43,612 nt of DNA from a virus: positions 1-43,612 of the IMG/VR virus record IMGVR_UViG_3300044838_000064; one strand, given 5' to 3'. Below the pieces are notes generated by a model. The model was not told where the DNA came from. It did no database searches and worked only from the letters and a program-made list of their open reading frames with translations. Of this stretch, positions 33,462 to 41,886 are shown piece by piece. The stretch's first letter is position 1. The number at the start of each line of letters is the position of its first letter. Both the position numbers and the translations under genes were made by a program.

Positions 33462-34064
33462 ATGACTGAAACAAAGTATGACGCTCTCAAAGCTGCCGTC
33501 TACACCCGCGGCATCCCGCCCGATTCATTTCTCGATGAGCTGATCGAGTGGGGACGGCAGGCGCCCGATGAAATCTTCGCGCCGAACGACAAGGCCGACA
33601 TTTACGGAAGCGTGAAAAACCAGCTCGGTCCTTGGACTGGAATCTTTCATCGGAAGGCCGCGATGTTGGAAGTTCTGCGCGTCTTGGCGGGCTTTGAGAG
33701 TAGCTGGCATTGGAATGAGGGCCGGGATATCACTAATTCGACCAGCGGCACGCCGTGGACCGAGGAGACGGGCATTTTCCAGGTATCAGCAAACGCCACA
33801 GATTTTGACAAAAGCCTTTCGCAGTTTGTTGTCGCAACAATCGGCAAATTCGCTGGGCCGTTCGCCTCCCGATATCATAATGGTTTCGACTGCCGAAAAT
33901 TCATCGTCGAGATGAAAGCGAACCACAAATTTGCAATCGAGTTCGCGGCCAGGCTTCTCCGGTTCACTACCAAACACAATGGCCCCGTGGCGAGGCGTGA
34001 AATCAACCCGTGGCTCTCGCGGGACGCGGTGGAGGAATTTGAAGGGTTTCTAGCAGCTTTCTAG
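33462..34064 (+). CDS. Lysozyme/transglycosylase-like endolysin (putative)
   Basis: A 200-residue protein without a signal peptide. It has a lytic-transglycosylase-like catalytic region: LAGFESSWHWNEGRD with Glu79 of the ES motif as candidate catalytic residue, followed by EETGIFQVSANA. It would cleave the peptidoglycan glycan strand at the end of infection. GGGAGAG upstream supports the start. The 125-base gap before it holds a 7-bp hairpin (33399-33421). Confidence 0.65.
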   Translation: MTETKYDALKAAVYTRGIPPDSFLDELIEWGRQAPDEIFAPNDKADIYGSVKNQLGPWTGIFHRKAAMLEVLRVLAGFESSWHWNEGRDITNSTSGTPWTEETGIFQVSANATDFDKSLSQFVVATIGKFAGPFASRYHNGFDCRKFIVEMKANHKFAIEFAARLLRFTTKHNGPVARREINPWLSRDAVEEFEGFLAAF

Positions 34065-34094
34065 CAATTAAGTTTTCGCTTTAAGCATTGTGAA

Positions 34095-34544
34095 ATGGGT
34101 TCGCGCGTTCGCTCTCCGCTGTCTCCGAGCGATCATCAATTACTTGCGCGAGATTTATCGTCCGAGTCGCCTCAACGACCGCACAATCGGAAGCGAACCT
34201 TTCGATTACTGAAACGCTCTCCGCTCAAAAGTAAGAGCAAGGGACTGAAAGCTGAACAGGCAAAATACCGGAAGCTGTCGGCGGTATTTCTGGCGCTGCC
34301 TGAAAATAAATGGTGCGCTTGTTGCACGGCGAGGCGCGAAGCGGGCGAAAACATCCTGCGCAACCAATCCGTAGAGATTCATCATATTTTCGGACGCATC
34401 GGACGACTCCTTTGTTATGTTCGATTCTGGAAAGGTTTCTGTCGTCCTTGCCGATCCTGGCCGCACGATCACCCAACGCGAGCTCGCGCCTTGGGACTTC
34501 TCGCTCCCGCTCACCTCTGGAATATCTTCCCTGGTGATTATTAG
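34095..34544 (+). CDS. HNH-like phage nuclease (Ref-like pattern)
   Basis: A 149-residue protein. After a basic start (LLKRSPLKSKSKGLKAEQAK) it shows CACCTARREAG, then EIHHIFGRIGRLLCY, FCRPCRSWPHDHPTRARALG. The HH dipeptide, Cys pairs and final His are the layout of a phage HNH group related to NinX/Ref-type nucleases. The usual CHxWIH is read here as CRSWPHD, so one metal ligand may be lost. It begins the recombination/replication region. Confidence 0.6.
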   Translation: MGSRVRSPLSPSDHQLLARDLSSESPQRPHNRKRTFRLLKRSPLKSKSKGLKAEQAKYRKLSAVFLALPENKWCACCTARREAGENILRNQSVEIHHIFGRIGRLLCYVRFWKGFCRPCRSWPHDHPTRARALGLLAPAHLWNIFPGDY

Positions 34545-34603
34545 CTAAAATTAGCGAAGATTCTTCTTGTCGGGTCCGGTGTGATTGTGAGAGGATTCAA
34601 GGA

Positions 34604-34681
34604 ATGGAAGACCTTAAAACCCGATTCGTGGCCGCATTAAAAAGCGGGCGCAAGAGAGGTAACGAAAGGGAGAAATCATAA
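34604..34681 (+). CDS. Tiny basic peptide (possible)
   Basis: Twenty-five residues (MEDLKTRFVAALKSGRKRGN plus a short tail), ending in a TAATG overlap with the next frame. AAGGA lies very close to the start. The overlap is the main support. Confidence 0.35.
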   Translation: MEDLKTRFVAALKSGRKRGNEREKS

Positions 34682-34917
34682 TGACGCCGGAGCAATTCGC
34701 TTTCTTCAAATGGCTGACCTTAGCCTTTCTGGTTAATCACGCGTCGCGCTCAATGCCTTCTTTGACGATACTGATTGCGACTATCCCGCTTCCTACGACG
34801 GAAGCTCTACGACTCTCCGGGTTATCGCAGAAAATGACCTGCCAGAAAATGCACAGTATGTTAACACTCCCGATGTTTCCGGCACGGAGGGGAAATAGAA
34901 CGCGATATGAGCGGTAA
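34681..34917 (+). CDS. Small protein, possibly frameshifted
   Basis: The frame gives 78 residues with a plausible start (MTPEQFAFFKWLTLAFLVNH) and GGGAG 8-12 bases upstream. After about residue 20 the composition becomes odd. The -1 frame from 34737 to its stop at 34896-34898 reads much more like protein (VALNAFFDDTDCDYPASYDG, then VIAENDLPENAQYV). A single indel near 34740-34760 would join the two into one acidic protein of about 72 residues. Either a damaged gene, a base error, or two overlapping frames. Confidence 0.45.
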   Translation: MTPEQFAFFKWLTLAFLVNHASRSMPSLTILIATIPLPTTEALRLSGLSQKMTCQKMHSMLTLPMFPARRGNRTRYER

Positions 34918-35716
34918 CGCTTCCCCGTTAGTCCTTCGCAATTTCTCCGGCTCGCCGGAGATTACGCCAGAAGCTTTTGCTTTAAGGAAGCTGGCTCTGG
35001 AGCGGTCCATCCCAATCAAGAAAGTCGAGACCGAGCAGGAACAATTCCTGGCCGTCATGATTCTCCGTGACCTTAAAGCCATCCGCAACGGCATGGAGAC
35101 AACGCGAAAATCAGTCAAAGCTCCCGTTCTTGAACTCGGGAAAAAGATCGATGCAATCGCCGCCGATTTTCTCCAAGAAATAGACCGTGAAGAAATGAGA
35201 TTGCAGGGTCACATTAATCACCATCAGAAAACGCAACTTAGATTGAAACGCGAAGAGGAAGAAAAAGTAATTCGCGATCAAGCGGAAGCCGAACGGCTTA
35301 AACTTGAAGCCGAGAAACTCCGCGAAGAAGCTCAGCGCACAAGCGATCCTGCGTTAAAAGAGCAAGCCTCCGAACTTGAGGCGGTCGCTTTGGATAAAAC
35401 CTTATCTAGCGAGCTTTCCGCTTCGATCACAATTTCAAAACCCAAAGGATTGGTCGTTCGCGAGCGGCTGAATTTTCAAATTGAGGATGCGATTATTTTC
35501 TGCCAGGCGTATCCGCAATTCTTTTCGTGGAACCCGGAGACTGAAACATTGAAGCTTAAACGCCGCGAGATTCTTGAAGAACTGAACAAGCCTGACGCAA
35601 AGGGAATTTTCCACCTAGCGCAATTCCCGGAAGAGTTGCCGGACGAAAAAGGATCGAGAATAGCTAAGCCTCCTGGGATGCGAATTTTTGAGGATTTACG
35701 AAGTCATGTCCGATAA
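34907..35716 (+). CDS. Coiled-coil protein next to annealing protein
   Basis: A 269-residue protein. Residues 60-165 are a long charged coiled coil (ETTRKSVKAPVLELGKKIDA, then KREEEEKVIRDQAEAE), followed by a C-terminal globular part (IEDAIIFCQAYPQFFSWNPE). Similar coiled-coil genes often precede RecT/Erf-type genes in phages; a helper role in recombination is inference. Confidence 0.6.
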   Translation: MSGNASPLVLRNFSGSPEITPEAFALRKLALERSIPIKKVETEQEQFLAVMILRDLKAIRNGMETTRKSVKAPVLELGKKIDAIAADFLQEIDREEMRLQGHINHHQKTQLRLKREEEEKVIRDQAEAERLKLEAEKLREEAQRTSDPALKEQASELEAVALDKTLSSELSASITISKPKGLVVRERLNFQIEDAIIFCQAYPQFFSWNPETETLKLKRREILEELNKPDAKGIFHLAQFPEELPDEKGSRIAKPPGMRIFEDLRSHVR

Positions 35717-35906
35717 AATTATAACTCCATACGGTTTTCGCGTGACGGTAGAACGGATAATCCGCGGAGCGATCGTCGAGACTCACACGTTCCGAGCGAA
35801 GACACCGGCCCGCGCGCAGGCAATGAAGGCCGGGGAATACAAGCAAGGTTTCGTGCGCCTTATATCGGTGCAACCGCTTACGCGAGAAGAATGGTTCGAT
35901 GAATAA
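35706..35906 (+). CDS. Small hypothetical protein
   Basis: A 66-residue basic protein with a strand-helix pattern (YGFRVTVERIIRGAIVETHT, then ARAQAMKAG). It overlaps both neighbours by about 8-11 bp. A TTG at 35688 would add six residues. No family recognised. Confidence 0.6.
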   Translation: MSDKIITPYGFRVTVERIIRGAIVETHTFRAKTPARAQAMKAGEYKQGFVRLISVQPLTREEWFDE

Positions 35907-36786
35907 AACGATGAAAAAAAACTGGCTCGCACGACTTCTCATTCCTGACGATGAACTTACCGGCGGTTCATTGCTGTCGACGAGCATTCGTCCTCCCTTA
36001 TATCAACCGCCCTCGCCGGAGGTGATGGAAAAGGTTCTGTTGACTGGCGATCTTGCTTCACTCACGCCTCCGCAACGATTGAGCTATTACGAATCAGTTT
36101 GCAAAGCACTCAATCTCAATCCGCTGACCAAGCCTTTTGAATACATTATGCTTAATGGGAAACTAACGCTCTATGCTCGCAAGGATTGCACCGATCAACT
36201 GAGACGGATCTACGGGATTTCCATTCGCGTGATGAGCCGGGAGACTATCGATGGCGTTTTCACGGTTGTAGCTCGGGCGGAAATGGCAAGTGGCCGAGAT
36301 GACGAATCGATCGGGGCGGTATTTCTCCCGTCGTCCGGCGAAGCTCGTGCTAACGCCATAATGAAAGCTGAGACCAAAGCCAAGAGGCGCGTGACGTTAA
36401 GTATCTGCGGGCTCGGTATGTTTGATGAGACTGAAATTGAAGGCGCTGGTTTTAACGACGCGATGACTCCCGAGGATCGGGTTCGTCAAGTTACCGAAAA
36501 CCGAACCGCTAAGATCATTGAAGCAAATGCAATCCTGCCTCCCGATGAGGATATATCTGTTGCGACAGGTCCAGTCACGGAAGAAAACTTCAATGAAGTC
36601 ATCTGTCATATCGGAAAAGCAGAAGGTGAGATGTTCGAGAAAAAAGTAGGCGAGATTCATCCCAAAATCCTAGCCTGGCTGAAAAATCACTTCGGAGATG
36701 GTGAGGGAACGCGCTGGGGAAATCCTCCGAGTAAAAAAGATGAGCGGCTTTTCAAGGCAGTGACTTTAGCGCTCGCGAAATTATAA
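35899..36786 (+). CDS. RecT/Erf-like ssDNA-annealing protein (putative)
   Basis: A 295-residue protein. Residues about 65-175 hold the pattern YYESVCKALNLNPLTKPFEY, GKLTLYARKDCTDQLRRIYG, and ANAIMKAETKAKRRVTLSIC with GLGMFDETEIE. The lead NPLT...Y..L.GKL and the KAETKAKRR...GL..DE.E end match the Redbeta/RecT/Erf group layout. Such proteins pair complementary strands for phage recombination. The gene precedes a helicase and a methyltransferase. Family membership needs a profile search. Confidence 0.6.
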   Translation: MNKTMKKNWLARLLIPDDELTGGSLLSTSIRPPLYQPPSPEVMEKVLLTGDLASLTPPQRLSYYESVCKALNLNPLTKPFEYIMLNGKLTLYARKDCTDQLRRIYGISIRVMSRETIDGVFTVVARAEMASGRDDESIGAVFLPSSGEARANAIMKAETKAKRRVTLSICGLGMFDETEIEGAGFNDAMTPEDRVRQVTENRTAKIIEANAILPPDEDISVATGPVTEENFNEVICHIGKAEGEMFEKKVGEIHPKILAWLKNHFGDGEGTRWGNPPSKKDERLFKAVTLALAKL

Positions 36787-36823
36787 GGTTGCGAGAGTGG
36801 GGTTCCTCGGATTCAGGGATAAA

Positions 36824-38227
36824 ATGGAGTATCACAATTTTCTTAAAAACAAAACGCAACTAAGCGGGCAATTCGGATTCAAGCCCACGTTCATTCCTGA
36901 TCGTGTTTTTGATTTCCAGAAGGCTCTTATTGAGTGGTCGGTCGAGAAAGGTAGGGGCGCGATCTTCGCTGATTGCGGTCTTGGAAAAACTCTCATCCAA
37001 CTTGCCTGGGCGGAGAATGTTATTCGTAAGGAAAATGGGCCAGTCTTGGTAATCACTCCGCTAGCGGTGGGTCATCAGACAGTGACGGAAGGAGAGAAAT
37101 TCGGCATTGAAGCGATCAAGAGTTCAAATGGAAAGTTTCCATCAGGAGCAAAAATCATCGTTACGAATTACGAGCGTCTACATTACTTCGATGCGCGGCA
37201 TTTCGTTGGAGTTGTTTGTGATGAATCCTCGATCTTAAAAAACTTTGACGGGGCGACACGCGCCGCGATCACGGAGTTTATGCGGACTCAGAAATACAGA
37301 CTCCTTTGCACGGCGACCGCGGCCCCTAACGATTACATTGAATTAGGGACGTCCAGTGAAGCAGTTGGAGAGCTCGGACATATAGAAATGTTACAGAGGT
37401 TCTTCAAAGCGAATGATGATTCTTATGCTCAGGGCGGCGGCGCAAGTGGTCGCACGCGATTCAGTGGCCCGGAATCATTCGTAGGAAAGTTCCGGTTCCG
37501 GGGACACGCCGAGAGGGATTTTTGGCGCTGGATTTGCAGCTGGTCGCGCGCCCTGCGTAAACCCTCTGACATGGGGTTTAATGACGGGGATTTTCAACTT
37601 CCACCCCTAGAGACACGGCAGCACGTTGTGAAAACAGAGACGCCTCCTGACGAGTATTTATTCACGCTTCCGGCTTGCGGATTGGCGGAGCAGAGATCTG
37701 AACGGCGCCGCACATTAAACGAGCGATGCGAACTTACTGCTGAGATCCATAACACTTGCGGCGAATCATCACTTGCTTGGTGCCACTTGAATTCAGAAGG
37801 AGATCTCCTCGCGAAACTCATTCCTGATTCAGAACAACTATCAGGCGACGATTCAGACGAAAGAAAAGAGGAAGTATTCGCCGCATTTCAGGCAGGCAAA
37901 TTGCGCGTCCTAATAACTAAGCCAACGATCGCCGGATTTGGGTTGAACTTCCAGCATTGTGCGCGGCAAACATTTTTTCCGTCACATAGTTTCGAGCAAT
38001 GGTATCAAGCCGTGCGCAGGTCGTGGCGGTTCGGACAGAAAAAGAAAGTGGTAGTTGATGTCATTAGTTCCGATGGCGAAGCAAGTGTGCTGGCGAACCT
38101 CGAAAGAAAATCAGAAGCAGCCTCGAAAATGTTCGATCAAATCGTTTCGCTTATGGGCCAGGAGTTGAACATCAAGGCGATCAACAATCACGTTAAGAAA
38201 CAGAAAATCCCTACATGGCTGTCATAG
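36824..38227 (+). CDS. SF2 DEAD/SNF2-like helicase
   Basis: About 467 residues. Motif I is FADCGLGKTLIQLAWAE, motif II is VVCDESSILKN (DExx variant), motif III-like LLCTATAAPND, and C-terminal motifs include LITKPTIAGFGLNFQHC and QAVRRSWRFGQ (motif VI). This order fits SNF2-type translocases found in phages. AGGGA five bases before ATG 36824 favours that start over GTG 36797. Its 3' end overlaps the next gene, a DNA methyltransferase, by 13 bp, so the two probably act together. It may help methylation, replication or escape from restriction. Confidence 0.85.
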   Translation: MEYHNFLKNKTQLSGQFGFKPTFIPDRVFDFQKALIEWSVEKGRGAIFADCGLGKTLIQLAWAENVIRKENGPVLVITPLAVGHQTVTEGEKFGIEAIKSSNGKFPSGAKIIVTNYERLHYFDARHFVGVVCDESSILKNFDGATRAAITEFMRTQKYRLLCTATAAPNDYIELGTSSEAVGELGHIEMLQRFFKANDDSYAQGGGASGRTRFSGPESFVGKFRFRGHAERDFWRWICSWSRALRKPSDMGFNDGDFQLPPLETRQHVVKTETPPDEYLFTLPACGLAEQRSERRRTLNERCELTAEIHNTCGESSLAWCHLNSEGDLLAKLIPDSEQLSGDDSDERKEEVFAAFQAGKLRVLITKPTIAGFGLNFQHCARQTFFPSHSFEQWYQAVRRSWRFGQKKKVVVDVISSDGEASVLANLERKSEAASKMFDQIVSLMGQELNIKAINNHVKKQKIPTWLS

Positions 38228-39174
38228 ATCAACTCATCCACGATCAATTCGCACTCTACAATGGAGACTGTCTTGAGGTTTTGCCAACGCTTCCTAAAGA
38301 CTCAATCGACCTCAGTATTTATTCGCCGCCATTTTGCGGGCTCTACAATTATTCCAGTTCAGAGCGCGACATGTCGAATTGCCGGGATTACAAAGAGTTT
38401 TTCCAGCACTACGGATTTCTCTTAAAAGAGATTTTGCGACTGACTAAGCCGGGTCGATGCACGGCGGTTCATTGCATGGACATTCCAAGGGCGGGCGCGA
38501 ATCTGGCCGGAGGACTAACGGATTTTCCAGGAGACATAATCCGCGCCCATGAAAAACTTGGTTTCACTTACTGCGCCCGATATCACGTCTGGAAAGAACC
38601 TCTCGGCGTGCGAAACCGAACAATGGCGAAAGGATTAGCTCATCGACAAATCGTAGAAGATTCAAGTCTGTGTGATTGCGCGAGCGCCGATTACCTTTTG
38701 TTGTTCAGAAAAAAAGGGACCAACGCTGCCCCTGTCACTCACGAACAAGGGTTATCGGAATATGTCGGGGAACGTCAGATCCCGAACGATCTCGTTGCCT
38801 ACCGAGGGTGGACTGGAAAGCAAACCGAAAACCGCCTTTCTCATTGGATTTGGCGACAATACGCGAGTGCATTCTGGGATGACGTTCGAATTGGTCGAGT
38901 GCTGCCATATAAAGAAGCTGGCGACCCGGATGACGAGCGTCATGTGCATCCCCTTCAACTCGATGTAATTGAGCGCACAATAATCCTTCGTTCTAATCCG
39001 GGCGAAGTCATCCTCACGCCGTTCGCAGGAGTAGGTTCGGAAGTTTACGGTGCGCTAATTAATCAACGAAGGGCGATTGGAGTTGAGTTGAAATCTTCCT
39101 ATTACCGGCAAGCGATAGCGAATTGCCGGGATGCGCTTACGAATGCGCCGCAAATCACCCTAGATGACGTGTGA
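38215..39174 (+). CDS. Beta-class DNA methyltransferase (N6-A or N4-C)
   Basis: A 319-residue protein. The catalytic motif IV, DLSIYSPPFCGLYNYSSSE, comes first and the AdoMet-binding motif I, LTPFAGVGSEVYGA, comes near the C-terminus, the beta-class order. SPPF leaves the target base open: N4-cytosine or N6-adenine. A HIWRQYASAFW-like middle may form the target recognition region. It overlaps the SF2 helicase upstream, a common phage pair. No restriction endonuclease of the same system is visible. Confidence 0.88.
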   Translation: MAVIDQLIHDQFALYNGDCLEVLPTLPKDSIDLSIYSPPFCGLYNYSSSERDMSNCRDYKEFFQHYGFLLKEILRLTKPGRCTAVHCMDIPRAGANLAGGLTDFPGDIIRAHEKLGFTYCARYHVWKEPLGVRNRTMAKGLAHRQIVEDSSLCDCASADYLLLFRKKGTNAAPVTHEQGLSEYVGERQIPNDLVAYRGWTGKQTENRLSHWIWRQYASAFWDDVRIGRVLPYKEAGDPDDERHVHPLQLDVIERTIILRSNPGEVILTPFAGVGSEVYGALINQRRAIGVELKSSYYRQAIANCRDALTNAPQITLDDV

Positions 39175-39566
39175 AAAATGGACCGCCCGAACTCTGCTGC
39201 GAACCAAGATGTAAAAATGCGAGACGTAAAGATCGCCGTCGATGCTACAAGTGCGATGCAAGACGCAAACGCGCAGCAAATCCGATGTGGGCTGCATGGC
39301 GGGCACTCAAGGACCACGCCAAGAGCCGGGGTATTCGATTTACTCTCAGTCTTCGCGCGTTCCGTTTCTTCGCGATTGCGACTTCGTATCTCAACCGAAC
39401 TGGAAACAGCCGGGACTGTCTTACGGTCGATAGGATCGACAACAAAAAAGGATACACACCCAAAAATATCCAAGCGCTGACGCGAGCAGAAAACTCAATG
39501 AAAAGAGCCCGGCAAGATGCCATCCGATTCAAGGCGGGATTCGCCTGGAAAGAAAAATACAAATGA
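39171..39566 (+). CDS. HNH-like protein with N-terminal zinc-finger pattern
   Basis: A 131-residue protein from a GTG overlapping the methyltransferase stop. The N-terminus has a Cys pattern (CCEPRCKNARRKDRRRCYKC). The C-terminus reads LTVDRIDNKKGYTPKNIQAL with TRAENSMKR, the ending of a common phage HNH family. The first His of HNH is replaced by Asp (VDRID), as in many members. Possibly a homing or packaging-related nuclease. It overlaps the clamp gene by 4 bp. Confidence 0.65.
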   Translation: MKNGPPELCCEPRCKNARRKDRRRCYKCDARRKRAANPMWAAWRALKDHAKSRGIRFTLSLRAFRFFAIATSYLNRTGNSRDCLTVDRIDNKKGYTPKNIQALTRAENSMKRARQDAIRFKAGFAWKEKYK

Positions 39567-40624
39567 AATTCACAATCGAAACAAAAACGTTGGACGCGGC
39601 CTTACGAATTGCCGGATCCGCGACGATGGGCGCCAAAATAAGCTTGCCGATTCTCGGCAACATCAAGATCGAAGCCAAGGGACAAGGGATCACTCTTTCG
39701 ACTACCAATCTTGATATTTACGTCACCCAAAAGCTTCCCGCGAAAGTAAAAAAAGAGGGAGCTACGACGGCGCCCTTCTCGCTTCTCTCGCAACTTGTCG
39801 GAAGAATGCAGGCGGCCACAATCTCGATCGAGCAGCAAAAGGGAGTTATCGAATTTAAGTCAGGCGAAGTCGTGGCGGAATTAGAGACTCTTCCCGCCGA
39901 AGAATTCCCTCCACCTTTAGAAAAGCATGGCGAGGCAGTCGAATGCGAGGCCGAAGATATTTTGAAACCATTCAGGATGGTTAGCCACGCGATTTGCGTC
40001 GATAGTTCGCGTTATGCGCTCATGGGAATCAATATCAACGGAGGTGATTTCAGCGCAACGGACGCGCGGCGATTTGCGGTCTATGCCGGAACGAAAATAT
40101 CGAACGAAAACGTCATAATCTCCGATCTCTTCGTTAAGGCGCTTTTAAAAATTGAGCCGGAGGGCATGGTTAAAGTTTTCGTCGCCGGAGGTTCGATTAC
40201 TCTCGTCTCGGAAGAGATTGAAATCTGCGGAAAACTGATCGAAGCGACTTTCCCTGCGGGACCGAAAGACATTCTAAATAGATTCGACGCAAAGAATGCT
40301 TTTTCCTGCGGCCGCAAATCATTAATCAATGCGTTGCAGACATGCTCGATATTCTCGGCTGTCAATAATCCCGGACTTACCCTCGCCGGCAGCGGCAAAG
40401 AGATCGAAGTCAGTTGCCCAGGCAAAGCAATGGAGCGAGTGCTTGGAACGGAATTAAGTGGACAGCCGAAACTCTCAATCAAAATCAACGAAAACTTTCT
40501 TCTCGATGTGCTTGGAGTTTTACAGGACGACAACGTTCGCATCCGGCTTTCCGACGAAGTGTCCCCGGTCTTGATCGAGGAGGGAAAATTCAAGGCAGTC
40601 ATCATGCCGATGCGCACTGCATGA
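39563..40624 (+). CDS. dnaN: DNA polymerase III sliding clamp (beta subunit)
   Basis: A 353-residue DnaN-like protein, near the usual 365. It shows the three-domain clamp layout: an N-terminal domain (SLPILGNIKIEAKGQGITLS), a middle domain with SSRYALMGININGGDFSATD and ARRFAVY, a third domain (CGKLIEATFPAGPKDIL-like), and the typical end AVIMPMRTA. Clamps encircle DNA and tether polymerase III. A phage-encoded copy suggests the phage brings its own clamp to the host replisome. It overlaps both neighbours by 4 bp. Confidence 0.9.
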   Translation: MKFTIETKTLDAALRIAGSATMGAKISLPILGNIKIEAKGQGITLSTTNLDIYVTQKLPAKVKKEGATTAPFSLLSQLVGRMQAATISIEQQKGVIEFKSGEVVAELETLPAEEFPPPLEKHGEAVECEAEDILKPFRMVSHAICVDSSRYALMGININGGDFSATDARRFAVYAGTKISNENVIISDLFVKALLKIEPEGMVKVFVAGGSITLVSEEIEICGKLIEATFPAGPKDILNRFDAKNAFSCGRKSLINALQTCSIFSAVNNPGLTLAGSGKEIEVSCPGKAMERVLGTELSGQPKLSIKINENFLLDVLGVLQDDNVRIRLSDEVSPVLIEEGKFKAVIMPMRTA

Positions 40625-40860
40625 ATCGAACAATTCAAGAACAAGCAGCCTCACTGCGTCACGTAGAGCGTGAATACCAAAAGCTGACCGACCACGTCCT
40701 TGCTACGATGCCGCTCAAGGAAGGCGACTTCTCAATTTTAGTGAAACCGGAGCATGTCAGTATCCGGTGCAAGGAATACTCGACTTTCTTGCTGGCGAAA
40801 AAAGCAATCAAAGGACGGACGTCGCGGGAAATTGTCTGGGATCACGAAGGATTGAATTGA
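40621..40860 (+). CDS. Small hypothetical protein after the clamp
   Basis: A 79-residue protein, helical then strand-rich (LRHVEREYQKLTDHVLATMP ... SILVKPEHVSIRCKEY). It starts at an ATGA overlap with dnaN. No family recognised; a clamp partner is possible from position only. Confidence 0.6.
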   Translation: MNRTIQEQAASLRHVEREYQKLTDHVLATMPLKEGDFSILVKPEHVSIRCKEYSTFLLAKKAIKGRTSREIVWDHEGLN

Positions 40861-40890
40861 CCATTTCTCAGATTTAGCGGAATCTAGCTA

Positions 40891-41100
40891 ATGCCGATGA
40901 AATTGCAGACCGGAAGCGCCAAGCATGTCGATCACATTGCCACCGGGCTTACAGCCAGGGCCGCTCGGATGAAATCTGGCCGAACGCTGACCTTCGTGGC
41001 TCGCAGACTTGGATTTTCTGTCGTCTATCTCAGCGATCTTGAGCTGGGGAAACGGTCCTGGTCTGAAAATCTTTTGCGGAAATACGAGAAGGCGTTATGA
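40891..41100 (+). CDS. XRE-family helix-turn-helix regulator
   Basis: A 69-residue protein. The HTH is RMKSGRTLTFVARRLGFSVV followed by YLSDLELGKRSWSENLLRKY, the standard XRE layout with recognition helix near VVYLSDLE. It is a one-domain Cro-like protein. A perfect 18-bp palindrome at 41201-41218, before the next large gene, is a likely target. No integrase was found, so its role need not be lysogeny. Confidence 0.75.
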   Translation: MPMKLQTGSAKHVDHIATGLTARAARMKSGRTLTFVARRLGFSVVYLSDLELGKRSWSENLLRKYEKAL

Positions 41101-41222
41101 CCAGAGTCAGCGGAATTTCGCGCGCAACTATTTCAGGCAGGTTGAAGAGCAAGTGGTTGCCGCCCAATGCGATATTCCAGCGCGGCAGAGTTAGCGGAGG
41201 TTTCCCGTTAACGGGAAAGTAA
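41097..41222 (+). CDS. Small basic protein (possible)
   Basis: Forty-one residues (MTRVSGISRATISGRLKSKW and a basic tail), starting inside the regulator stop (ATGA). Its last codons lie in the 18-bp palindrome. GISRATISGRLK could be a short HTH-like helix pair. Otherwise this stretch is simply the regulated leader of the next gene. Confidence 0.4.
   Translation: MTRVSGISRATISGRLKSKWLPPNAIFQRGRVSGGFPLTGK
41201..41218. promoter_or_regulatory. Perfect 18-bp palindrome, candidate operator
   Basis: TTTCCCGTTAACGGGAAA is a perfect palindrome 8 bases before the ATG at 41227 and about 100 bp after the XRE gene. Size and symmetry fit a dimeric HTH regulator. It also overlaps the ribosome binding region, so it could block translation as an RNA hairpin. 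Confidence 0.65.
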
Positions 41223-41226
41223 GGAA

Positions 41227-41883
41227 ATGAGCGGACTTCGCCCGAACATTTTAACGCCTGGAAAATTCCTTTTTTATTCGGTATCTCACCAAGGAATCGC
41301 ATTCACGGATGAAACGCCAAAAGATGAATGGCTCGATGCCATGCGTCGGCTTTCTGCAATGTATGACGGCGCAATAATGACACAAGAGCGTTGTCTACGC
41401 ATGATGGCTGACGCGTTGAATTGGGGCGAAGACAAATTCGGCGAGGATTTCGCGCAAGCAGTTGATGGCGCGCGGCAAGCCCTGGGCCTCAAACCGCGGA
41501 CTCTCGCGAACGCAATGTGGGCGTATAAACGCATCGACGCTCCGCGCAGAAAAGATGGACTCAGACTCGGGCATTACATCGTATTGGCGGCGCTCGAACC
41601 GGCAGAGCAGGACAAACTCATCGACGAAGCGCTAAAAAACCGGATGACGGTTGAGGTTTTGAAAGATCACGTCGCAGAAGCCTTCCCGAAAACCAAGCAC
41701 GGCAAGACCAGAAAAGCAGCCAAGATCGACGACGAGAAAACCGCACTCCAGAAACTTATCGACGCTAATCAATATCTCCTGAGCGTCCCATCCGCCGACA
41801 TTGGCAACGCCTGGAAGTCCCACGTTGAGGCGCAGTATAAGATTTATAGACGAAGATGGTTAACAAAAAGGAAGGACAAGTAA
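41227..41883 (+). CDS. Hypothetical protein downstream of the operator
   Basis: A 218-residue, mostly helical protein (WLDAMRRLSAMYDGAIMTQE, ALEPAEQDKLIDEALKNRMT). The C-terminal half is basic. AAGGAA just upstream supports the start. It may bind DNA, but no family is recognised. It lies in the replication region under the presumed control of the XRE protein. Confidence 0.6.
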   Translation: MSGLRPNILTPGKFLFYSVSHQGIAFTDETPKDEWLDAMRRLSAMYDGAIMTQERCLRMMADALNWGEDKFGEDFAQAVDGARQALGLKPRTLANAMWAYKRIDAPRRKDGLRLGHYIVLAALEPAEQDKLIDEALKNRMTVEVLKDHVAEAFPKTKHGKTRKAAKIDDEKTALQKLIDANQYLLSVPSADIGNAWKSHVEAQYKIYRRRWLTKRKDK

Positions 41884-41886
41884 ACA

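Noticed and set aside
40869-40884. Short inverted repeat AGATT/AATCT before the XRE gene
   Set aside because: A 5-bp stem is too weak to call as an operator or terminator.
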